In this document: positions 1-4,601 of the stretch, one piece after another
Numbering within the stretch: the stretch's first letter is position 1
Layout of the letters: each line of letters begins with the position of its first letter
Assembly (NCBI GenBank): GCA_021774955.1
Contig: JAJFIN010000362.1
Location: forward strand, 1-5,451
Length of the DNA stretch: 5,451 nucleotides
Source: Alphaproteobacteria bacterium
Lineage (GTDB): Bacteria; Pseudomonadota; Alphaproteobacteria; M2410
Direction: 5' to 3'
Position numbers and translations under genes: made by a program
The notes under the pieces: model-generated
The model's database searches: none
What the model was told of the DNA's origin: nothing
Seen by the model: only the letters and a program-made list of their open reading frames with translations

Positions 1-164
1 GCTTGGTGGCAGAACTTGGCGGCGACGAAATCGCCCAAATGATCCAACTCGGCATTGAATATGACCCGCAGCCGCCGTTCGATTGCGGCGCGCCGTCGAA
101 AGCCAGCCCCCATCTCATGGAGGCCGTCAGCGCCATGCTCGCCAGCGCCATGGCCGAAGGCTGA
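1..164 (+). CDS. DJ-1/PfpI family protein, C-terminal fragment (isonitrile-hydratase-like)
   Basis: Only the last 53 residues are in the window. The frame is read from base 3 and ends at TGA 162-164; the 5' part lies off the left edge. The visible protein contains AELGGDEIAQMIQLGIEYDP followed by QPPFDCGAPSKASP. This matches the end of the DJ-1/PfpI (class I glutamine amidotransferase-like) group that includes Pseudomonas isonitrile hydratase InhA, where an 'aQR.QL.lEY.P.PPF.aGsP' stretch closes the domain (recalled family knowledge). Members of this group are cytoplasmic. The nucleophilic cysteine and the catalytic surroundings are upstream and unseen, so neither activity nor substrate can be judged. 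The cysteine in FDCG is not the family nucleophile. After the stop there are 82 bases before the next + strand gene, so co-transcription is possible but not shown. The family call is fairly sure; the isonitrile hydratase function is only a guess. Confidence 0.8.
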   Translation, partial: LVAELGGDEIAQMIQLGIEYDPQPPFDCGAPSKASPHLMEAVSAMLASAMAEG

Positions 165-184
165 GACAACACGCCTCATTCACA

Positions 185-213
185 TTGCCAAACTTCCGTC
201 ATCATTTTAGTCT
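185..213 (+). promoter_or_regulatory. weak candidate promoter for the DUF1439 gene
   Basis: TTGCCA (185-190) is one base off a sigma-70 -35 box. It is followed after 17 bases by TAGTCT (208-213), a poor -10 match. It sits in the only gap before the 247 start, at a suitable distance. The poor -10 keeps confidence low, and read-through from the upstream DJ-1/PfpI gene is an equally good explanation. Confidence 0.25.
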
Positions 214-246
214 ATCAAACAACCGACTGAAAATGGAGGCGAGGGT

Positions 247-810
247 ATGACCAACTTGCAAAAAGGCCTAATCGGTGGCGCCGCCGCCCTCTTCGTAATC
301 TTTGTCGGTGCTTATCTCTTTATGACTGAAGAGGGTTTTGTCTACCGGATTTCTGAAGGTCAGATTCGCAGCAAAATGAGTGAAAAACTCCCGCTGACCA
401 AAGCCTATCTCTACGTTTTTGAAGTGACCCTCGATAACCCACGCGTTGAACTGATCGAAGGCACCGACCGGGTCAAAGCCGGCATCGATGTCGGGCTCAA
501 TCTGCTGATCGGCGGCCAAGACGAACCCTTGGGTGGCACGGTCGATGCCTCAAGTGGTATTCGCTATGTACCAGAGACCGGACAGTTTTTCCTCACCGAT
601 CCTCATGTCGAGGATCTCGAAATCGACGGCGTCCCCGCCGCTTATGCCATCCAATTGAACTCGGTCCTAACAACGGCGCTTACGGAATATTATCAATCGC
701 GCCCGATCTATTCGATCGAAGGCAAAGAAACCAAAGACGTCCTCGCCCGACTGCTTTTGAAGGACGTGACGGTTGAGAACAAGAAGCTGGTGATTAGATT
801 GGGGTTGTGA
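247..810 (+). CDS. DUF1439 (YceB-like) membrane-anchored periplasmic protein
   Basis: This 187-residue protein has a short N-terminus (MTNLQKG), one hydrophobic segment at about residues 8-26, and then a soluble domain that is probably periplasmic. The domain fits the DUF1439/YceB family: ISEGQIRSKMSEKLPL (35-50) matches the 'T..EI...L' opening, and NSVLTTALTEYYQSRPIYSI (138-157) followed by a lysine-rich end with VTVENKKLVI matches YceB's 'LN.AL..Y....P.Y...' and closing 'G.EV..G.IVI' pattern, as recalled. E. coli YceB has a similar length but is a lipoprotein. Here no lipobox cysteine is present and the leader looks like an uncleaved anchor. The start is supported by GGAGG at 235-239, 7 bases before ATG. 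Molecular function is unknown for the family. The next gene is convergent, so this gene ends its transcription unit. Confidence 0.8.
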   Translation: MTNLQKGLIGGAAALFVIFVGAYLFMTEEGFVYRISEGQIRSKMSEKLPLTKAYLYVFEVTLDNPRVELIEGTDRVKAGIDVGLNLLIGGQDEPLGGTVDASSGIRYVPETGQFFLTDPHVEDLEIDGVPAAYAIQLNSVLTTALTEYYQSRPIYSIEGKETKDVLARLLLKDVTVENKKLVIRLGL

Positions 811-882
811 GGGATCGAGCTTCGTGTGGATCATAGGACACTTCGAGGCAAGATAACGTTTATGTATGACCTCTTGATACTT

Positions 883-912
883 CCCCAGAAAATGCGAAGC
901 ATTTATCAGGGG
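883..912. repeat. left REP-like hairpin
   Basis: AAATGC (890-895) pairs with GCATTT (899-904) around a GAA loop. CCCC (883-886) pairs with GGGG (909-912), with a small internal loop between the two stems in which G888-C907 and A889-T906 can also pair. There is no T-run on either side, so an intrinsic terminator is not supported. Confidence 0.65.
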
Positions 913-1014
913 CCCACTCGCAGGTCTGTTGGGTACAGAATTTGTAATATTCCAAAGAATTGGCAACACCTCCGTACAGCCTCTTACGGTATACTGCGCT
1001 GAGCAGCCATTGGA

Positions 1015-1044
1015 CCACAGACAAATGCTTCGCATTTTCTGAGG
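1015..1044. repeat. right REP-like hairpin, inverted copy of the left one
   Basis: AAATGC (1023-1028) pairs with GCATTT (1032-1037) around a TTC loop. The stem extends through CAGA (1018-1021) with TCTG (1038-1041), skipping a bulged C1022, and ends with CC (1015-1016) against GG (1043-1044) after one mismatch. It is the same unit as at 883-912 in the opposite orientation. Confidence 0.65.
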
Positions 1045-1161
1045 AAGTGAGAAGGGGGCTTTAACAAGATCCCTCGTCCACCCTACGAAACCAACGCGAG
1101 TTTTACCCTCGGCGTGATCGGAGACTCGTTAGATTGCATAGCACCGGAATCAAAGGCTTCC

Positions 1162-2016
1162 TCACACTTCCAACCGATAAGCATCGCCTTCGCGTTTAAG
1201 ATGACCCGCCGTCGGCCCCGCGAAATGCGTGCCGATAATCAAGGTCGGCGTATCGGCATATTGCGCGAAGATGCGTTTACGCGTTTCGGTGCTGGCCTTC
1301 TGGTCATAGTCAACCGCCGCCGCCCAATCCATATGGGCCATTTGGCAGGGATGATGGATAAAATCGCCAGTGATCAACCCTTCCTCCCCATTTGAACGAA
1401 TCCGTACACTGACATGGCCGATTGTATGTCCTAGGGTCGGCACCAGATCGACCTCATCGCAAATTTGATGGTCAAGCGGCACGAGATCAACCAGCCCGGC
1501 TTCAAAAACCGGACCCACGGAATCGTCATAGACCGCGCGTTGTTGCTCATTATCTTCCTGGGCTTGCCAATAGGTGAACTCTTGCTCGGCCATTAGGTAG
1601 CGGGCTTTAGGGAATGTCGGTATCCATTTATCGTCGACAAGCATCGTGTTCCAGCCAACATGGTCGACATGCAGATGCGTACACATGACGGTGTCGATGG
1701 AGTCTCGCGCAAAACCGGCCGCTTCTAAATCCTTGAGAAAAGTCGTCTGCAGATGATCCCAATTTTTCATCGGCATGCGCGGCTTATCATTGCCAATGCA
1801 AGTATCAACAATGATGCGCCGCGACGGCGTTTCGATCACCAGCGCATGCACGCTCATGATCAACTCGCCATCGTCATCCACAAAATGCGGCTTCAACCAA
1901 TGAATATCTCGCACCGCTTCCGGGGTCACTTGGGGAAATAGAAATTTGACCCCACCTATCGCTTCTAACTCGACAATCTTTGTGACCGTCACGTCACCGA
2001 TCTTCCATTTCATCAT
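1162..2016 (-). CDS. metallo-beta-lactamase-fold hydrolase
   Basis: This 284-residue cytoplasmic enzyme (no signal peptide) has a full MBL-fold metal site: HLHVDH (H114, H116, D118, H119), TLGHTIGH (H197), TGDF (D218) and GTHF (H264). This predicts a two-metal, usually zinc, hydrolase. The architecture, with a 110-residue N-terminal part before the HxHxDH motif, an ETPSRRIIVDTCIGN strand-turn (62-76) and CTHLHVDHVGWN, resembles the large MBL group that contains AHL-lactonase- and OPHC2-like enzymes. Substrate cannot be deduced; quorum-signal lactone or ester hydrolysis is only one possibility. The start is the first of two adjacent ATGs (2016-2014), with GGAGG (complement of 2023-2027) 6 bases upstream. 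A TATAAT box inside a palindrome lies about 50 bases upstream, suggesting its own regulated promoter. The upstream secreted-protein gene on the same strand ends 112 bases away. Confidence 0.88.
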   Translation of the reverse strand: MMKWKIGDVTVTKIVELEAIGGVKFLFPQVTPEAVRDIHWLKPHFVDDDGELIMSVHALVIETPSRRIIVDTCIGNDKPRMPMKNWDHLQTTFLKDLEAAGFARDSIDTVMCTHLHVDHVGWNTMLVDDKWIPTFPKARYLMAEQEFTYWQAQEDNEQQRAVYDDSVGPVFEAGLVDLVPLDHQICDEVDLVPTLGHTIGHVSVRIRSNGEEGLITGDFIHHPCQMAHMDWAAAVDYDQKASTETRKRIFAQYADTPTLIIGTHFAGPTAGHLKREGDAYRLEV

Positions 2017-2055
2017 GAGCCGCCTCCCCTTTTGTTTGTCAGACCTATGGGTCCG

Positions 2056-2084
2056 TTACCTCAATTATACAGAAATTGAGGAAA
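2056..2084 (-). promoter_or_regulatory. palindrome wrapped around a -10 box, upstream of the MBL hydrolase gene
   Basis: CCTCAATT (2059-2066) and AATTGAGG (2074-2081) form a perfect 8-base inverted repeat with a 7-base spacer. Past a mismatch the pairing continues with TT (2056-2057) against AA (2083-2084). On the minus strand the same stretch holds a perfect TATAAT (complement of 2064-2069). No good -35 box lies at 15-18 bases. A start about 7 bases on would give a 5' leader of about 40 bases with the GGAGG near its end. The overlap suggests an operator that blocks or assists RNA polymerase. There is no T-run after the hairpin, which argues against a terminator of the upstream gene. Confidence 0.45.
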
Positions 2085-2128
2085 GAGAAGCGACTCATAA
2101 AAGGAGATCAGCTAATTAAAACGCAAAC

Positions 2129-2836
2129 CTATTTAGATTGCTTCACGCTAACATAAGCAAACCCGGCAATATGCTCGCTGTTAAACCGACCGATGGCTTC
2201 GAGGATATCGTCATTATTAGCGCGGAAAGAAGTCGCCGCTTCGCCGCTCGAATACGTAATGACAACGACTTCATCGGGTGTTTCGATGCCGATCGCATCG
2301 GTCACCGCAACGGACCCTGCGGTCTCAAAATGGTCAGCGCGTGACTCTGCAGCGGCATTCAAAGAATCGAGATCCTGCTGCATTTTGTCCGGATCGTCGT
2401 TTTTGTATTCGCTCACCTTGAAAACAAAAACACCTTCGGGCGTATAATCACGTGCAGCAAATGCACCAGAAATTTCACCCTCTATGATCACCACTTCGTC
2501 AAGCGCAAGCAAGGATTTGAACGCGGCTCTGCTCTCAATTGAACGCAACATCGGCTTAGGACAGGTTGCGACGAAAAAGTGCCCCGATTTCGGCAGCTTC
2601 ATCGGTCCAGCGACATCCACAATTTCACCGCTCAACTTCATGCGGCACGTCGCGCGGTCGAGACCGGCTTCAACTTCAGCCAAGGTTTGAGAGGCACTTG
2701 TTTCATCGGGTGCCTGATAGAGTCCAAAAACTGCGTAATTATCCATTTTCATCTTCTTTGCTTGGGCGCTCGAGATCGCTGGCGCGGTTGTCAGGACGAG
2801 GGCTGTTAGGAGGAGACCGAGAAATTTTCGGGGCAT
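2129..2836 (-). CDS. secreted protein of unknown function
   Basis: I do not recognise a family. The 235-residue product begins with a clear Sec signal peptide: basic MPRK, hydrophobic FLGLLLTALVLTT, then APAISSAQA with likely cleavage after residue 26. The mature protein is therefore probably periplasmic or exported. It has exactly two cysteines (C64 in RATCRMKL and C92 in VATCPKP), spaced so that they could form one disulfide. Beta-rich segments surround them (LSGEIVDV, HFFVATC, EVVIIEGEISG). An acidic, probably helical linker (about 145-170) leads to a second beta-alpha stretch (EVVVITYS, then DDILEAIGRFNSEHIAGFAYVSV). The start is fixed by an in-frame TAG 18 bases upstream, although the ribosome binding site is weak (GGA only). 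It is divergent from the LysR gene 107 bases away, making it a plausible target of that regulator. Confidence 0.75.
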   Translation of the reverse strand: MPRKFLGLLLTALVLTTAPAISSAQAKKMKMDNYAVFGLYQAPDETSASQTLAEVEAGLDRATCRMKLSGEIVDVAGPMKLPKSGHFFVATCPKPMLRSIESRAAFKSLLALDEVVIIEGEISGAFAARDYTPEGVFVFKVSEYKNDDPDKMQQDLDSLNAAAESRADHFETAGSVAVTDAIGIETPDEVVVITYSSGEAATSFRANNDDILEAIGRFNSEHIAGFAYVSVKQSK

Positions 2837-2885
2837 GTATCCATTCGCTTTCTATGATTGACACTATGAGCGCCAGAATGTCCCG

Positions 2886-2907
2886 CTAATTTCTGCAAGT
2901 CTATTAG
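2886..2907. promoter_or_regulatory. possible regulator site between divergent genes
   Basis: CTAAT (2886-2890) and ATTAG (2903-2907) are reverse complements separated by 12 bases, in the middle of the divergent gap between the secreted-protein gene and the LysR gene. LysR-type regulators usually bind such interrupted dyads, but five-base arms arise easily by chance. A perfect TTGACA occurs at 2858-2863 on the + strand, without a matching -10 at a normal distance, so I do not call a promoter. Confidence 0.2.
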
Positions 2908-2924
2908 TGAAAAATAGGAACAAC

Positions 2925-2942
2925 CTGTGCAATAATGCACAG
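2925..2942 (+). promoter_or_regulatory. 18-base palindrome at the LysR gene start, candidate autoregulatory operator
   Basis: CTGTGCA (2925-2931) and TGCACAG (2936-2942) form a perfect 7-base inverted repeat with a 4-base ATAA spacer. It ends one base before the ATG at 2944 and covers the alternative ATG at 2935. A bound regulator or an RNA hairpin here would hide the translation start region. The symmetry (even-length centre) does not fit the classic T-N11-A LysR box, so another binding protein or a translational role is possible. Confidence 0.45.
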
Positions 2943-2943
2943 C

Positions 2944-3843
2944 ATGAATTGGGATGATCTAAGAATTCTGAGGGCTGTTGGCCACGCGGGCTCTTATTCC
3001 GGCGCTGCACGGCAATTAGAAATAACGCACAGTACGGTGTCGCGCCGCATGCGCGCGCTTGAAGCCTCGCTCGGCGTCGCTCTTTTTGAACAGGTGAGCG
3101 GCAGCCTGGTTTTGACCGCCGCCGGTGAAGACCTCGCCGTCACGTCAAGTCGCCTCGGCGAAGAAGTCGATGCCGCAGAGCTGCGGGTCATGGGACGTGA
3201 TGCCGAACTGAAAGGGTCGATCAAGCTATCGATTGTCGATGCCACCGCGCGAAACTTGATGCCCAGTTTTGAAAGATTTCTCACCCTTTACCCGGGTATT
3301 GAGTTGGAGATTGAAGTTGGGCCTAATCTCACCAGCCTGCCGCGGCGTGAAGCCGACGTCATCGTGCGGGCAACCAATTCACCACCAGAAATTTTGGTTG
3401 GACGCAAAGTCGCGACCCATAACTTTCCCGTTTACGCAACACCAGCTTTGTTGGAAAAAATGGGGCAAGAGACGCCGCTTGCCGATTTTCCCTGGGTGCT
3501 CTGGGGCAATGGCATGATGGATACCTGGATGGACCGTTACGTACCTCAGGCCCGAGTTGTCTGCAGAGCCAATACGGCCTCTGCCATGGTTGAAGCTGTA
3601 CGCGCCGGTATTGGTCTAGGTCATCTTTCTTGTTACGGTGTTGATACTGACCCTGATTTTGTCAGAATCTACCCCGCCGATGAAAACTTCAATCTCGGCA
3701 TTTGGCTGCTCACCCATCCCGATCTCAGGAAAACCGCCCGTATACGGACTTTCATGAAATTCCTCGACGCGGAAATGACCGCGCAACGCGACACCATCGA
3801 AGGACGCGCACCCACGCGCATTGAAAAATATAAAGATTTGTAG
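2944..3843 (+). CDS. LysR-family transcriptional regulator
   Basis: The product has about 299 residues, the usual LysR length. The N-terminal winged helix-turn-helix includes MNWDDLRILRAVGHAGSYSG, then AARQLEITHSTVSRRMRALE, then LGVALFEQ and LTAAGE, all standard family landmarks in the first 65 residues. A linker helix follows, then the periplasmic-binding-protein-like effector domain from about ELKGSIKLSIVDA to RTFMKFLDAE, including the YPGIELEIEVGP and VRAGIGLGHL stretches. It is a cytoplasmic DNA-binding regulator; its ligand cannot be read from sequence. I prefer ATG 2944 because relatives commonly begin MNWDDLR. ATG 2935 would add MHS, and neither has a clear ribosome binding site (only AGGAA at about 2915-2919, too far upstream). 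The divergent secreted-protein gene is the likeliest target. The toxin-antitoxin promoter begins right after its stop, so the LysR gene is probably a single-gene unit. Confidence 0.92.
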   Translation: MNWDDLRILRAVGHAGSYSGAARQLEITHSTVSRRMRALEASLGVALFEQVSGSLVLTAAGEDLAVTSSRLGEEVDAAELRVMGRDAELKGSIKLSIVDATARNLMPSFERFLTLYPGIELEIEVGPNLTSLPRREADVIVRATNSPPEILVGRKVATHNFPVYATPALLEKMGQETPLADFPWVLWGNGMMDTWMDRYVPQARVVCRANTASAMVEAVRAGIGLGHLSCYGVDTDPDFVRIYPADENFNLGIWLLTHPDLRKTARIRTFMKFLDAEMTAQRDTIEGRAPTRIEKYKDL

Positions 3844-3856
3844 AGTCAGGGCGGAG

Positions 3857-3885
3857 TTGACATTATTACATTAGTGTAATACATT
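3857..3885 (+). promoter_or_regulatory. sigma-70-type promoter of the toxin-antitoxin operon
   Basis: A perfect TTGACA (3857-3862) is followed after exactly 17 bases by TACATT (3880-3885), which matches 4 of 6 positions of the -10 consensus. With standard spacing, transcription would begin at or very near base 3892, the A of the toxin ATG. The promoter lies wholly in the 48-base gap after the LysR gene. Confidence 0.6.
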
Positions 3886-3893
3886 ACGTTAAT
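3864..3893 (+). promoter_or_regulatory. operator-like repeats overlapping the toxin-antitoxin promoter
   Basis: TATTACA (3864-3870) and TGTAATA (3875-3881) make a perfect 7-base inverted repeat around TTAG. Directly after it ATTA-CGT-TAAT (3883-3893) is a second, smaller palindrome. The two also read as 13-base tandem copies, 3868-3880 and 3881-3893, identical at 10 of 13 positions. This fills the spacer and -10 region. It is the arrangement expected for autorepression by the HTH antitoxin, alone or with the toxin, as in known HigBA systems. Confidence 0.55.
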
Positions 3894-4251
3894 GGAATGG
3901 AGCGTCGAATATACCAATGAGTTTGGCGCGTGGTGGCAAGAGCTGTTTGAAAAGCAACAGGATGCTATCGCCGCAAGTGTCGGCCTCCTGAGCCATTATG
4001 GCCCGCAGCTCGCACATCCACACTCGTCGAGCATTGAGGGCTCAAAGCACACTCACATGCGGGAATTGCGCGTGCAAAGTGGAGGAAAGCCACTTCGAAT
4101 TTTCTACGCGTTTGACCCCCGGCGGACAGCAATCTTATTGATTGGTGGAGACAAAACCGGAGATCAGCGATTTTATCAGAAGTTTATTCCGTTAGCAGAT
4201 GAGCTTTATGACCAATATGTAGAAGAACTTCGAAAGGAAGGGTTGTTATGA
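3892..4251 (+). CDS. higB: RelE/ParE-superfamily toxin, HigB2/Gp49-like
   Basis: This 119-residue protein fits the Gp49-like/HigB branch of the RelE superfamily: an N-terminal helix-rich half (FGAWWQELFEKQQDAIAASV), then MRELRVQSGGKPLRIFYAFD, PRRTAILLIGGDKTG and RFYQKFIPLADELYDQYVEE. The GGDKTG..RFY..FIPLAD block is typical of this group. Such toxins cut mRNA on the ribosome and stop translation. Basic residues expected in the active region are present (R57, R60, K66, R69, R77, R78, K88), but which are catalytic here is not established. The length is normal and the frame is intact, so it may be active. No Shine-Dalgarno motif precedes the ATG; the promoter position suggests a leaderless mRNA. 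Its stop overlaps the antitoxin start by 4 bases (ATGA), giving toxin-first order as in higBA. Confidence 0.88.
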   Translation: MEWSVEYTNEFGAWWQELFEKQQDAIAASVGLLSHYGPQLAHPHSSSIEGSKHTHMRELRVQSGGKPLRIFYAFDPRRTAILLIGGDKTGDQRFYQKFIPLADELYDQYVEELRKEGLL

Positions 4252-4589
4252 GCGGACACAAATCTTTTAACGAATTGACAAAAGACTGGTCAGAGGAACG
4301 CCGTAATCGTGTTAAAAAACAAACAGAGGTCCTCGCTGAAGAAATGACATTGAGCGAGTTACGCAAGGTCTTAGACGTTAAACAGCAAGAAATTGCCGAT
4401 CATCTCAAAGTCAAACAACCTGCAGTCGCCCGGCTTTTAGGACGTTCGGATATGCATGTCAGCAACCTACGCCGGTTAATAGAATCTCTAGGCGGAGAAT
4501 TAGATATTCATGCACGTTTTCCTGAGGGGGATGTCAAAATTACTAATCTTGGCGAGCAACCACAAAAAGACTTCGATGAACAAGAATAG
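4248..4589 (+). CDS. higA: HigA-type XRE-family antitoxin
   Basis: This 113-residue partner of the toxin has a charged, probably flexible N-terminus (1-30). A lambda-repressor-type helix-turn-helix follows at about 34-84: MTLSELRKVLDVKQQEIADH, then LKVKQPAVARLLGRSDMHVS with the recognition helix near KQPAVARL, and NLRRLIESLGGELDI. The tail, ARFPEGDVKI followed by an acidic end, is usual for antitoxins paired with Gp49-like toxins. It should neutralise the toxin by binding and repress the shared promoter. Translation appears coupled: the ATG overlaps the toxin stop, and GGAAGGG (4236-4242) inside the toxin gene gives a strong ribosome binding site about 5 bases upstream. So the antitoxin has a good translation signal while the toxin has none, which favours antitoxin excess. 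The pair is visibly more A/T-rich than the flanking genes, consistent with horizontal acquisition. Confidence 0.88.
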   Translation: MSGHKSFNELTKDWSEERRNRVKKQTEVLAEEMTLSELRKVLDVKQQEIADHLKVKQPAVARLLGRSDMHVSNLRRLIESLGGELDIHARFPEGDVKITNLGEQPQKDFDEQE

Positions 4590-4601
4590 TACGGCAATTG
4601 C

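Larger units (their letters stand above)
879..1048. repeat. inverted pair of REP-like palindromes (possible REPIN or MITE)
   Basis: Bases 879-904 and 1023-1048 are reverse complements at 25 of 26 positions; the only mismatch is 885 against 1042. The match continues inward, weakly, to about 918 and 1009 (roughly 34 of 40 in total). Each arm carries its own short palindrome, AAATGC-GAA-GCATTT at 890-904 and AAATGC-TTC-GCATTT at 1023-1037. Each half can therefore fold alone, or the two can fold on each other around an interior of about 118 bases. Two inverted copies of a palindromic unit is the layout of REP doublets (REPINs) and small non-autonomous elements. The position between convergent gene ends is where such repeats often sit. 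No transposase frame lies inside. Whether it is dispersed in the genome cannot be seen from one copy. Confidence 0.65.
811..1161. other. gene-free region between convergent genes, rich in hairpins
   Basis: These 351 bases lie between the stop of the DUF1439 gene and the stop of the minus-strand hydrolase gene. No reading frame here looks like a protein. A minus-strand frame that crosses from 1035 into the DUF1439 gene has no recognisable domain and no ribosome binding site. The main content is the inverted hairpin pair at 879-1048. Between its arms are two smaller perfect stems: CCGTA/TACGG (972-976 with 985-989) and CTGC/GCAG (994-997 with 1003-1006). From 1049 to 1161 I see no clear structure. 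No hairpin is followed by a T-run, so no canonical intrinsic terminator is visible for either flanking gene. Confidence 0.7.

Noticed and set aside
667..1035. Minus-strand open frame of 122 codons running from the repeat region into the DUF1439 gene
   Set aside because: It overlaps a well-supported gene, crosses the inverted repeat, has no ribosome binding site and shows no protein-like domain; it looks like a shadow frame.
1072..1105. Fragment of the dispersed 'GTAGGGTGG...' palindromic repeat seen in many proteobacteria (on the minus strand, TTTCGTAGGGTGGACGAGG)
   Set aside because: The similarity is from memory and stops after about ten bases, with no second palindromic arm, so it cannot be supported here.
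2082..2128. Intrinsic terminator for the secreted-protein gene
   Set aside because: The stretch is A/T-rich with short T-runs on the minus strand, but no stable stem directly precedes any of them.
2858..2890. Promoter for the LysR gene from the perfect TTGACA at 2858-2863
   Set aside because: No -10-like hexamer occurs at 15-19 bases; the nearest candidate, GCTAAT at 2885, needs a 21-base spacer.
3892..4589. Identity as a novel defence system next to the LysR and metal exporter genes
   Set aside because: Both proteins fit the well-known HigB2/Gp49-HigA type II toxin-antitoxin family, and the flanking genes show no link to phage defence.
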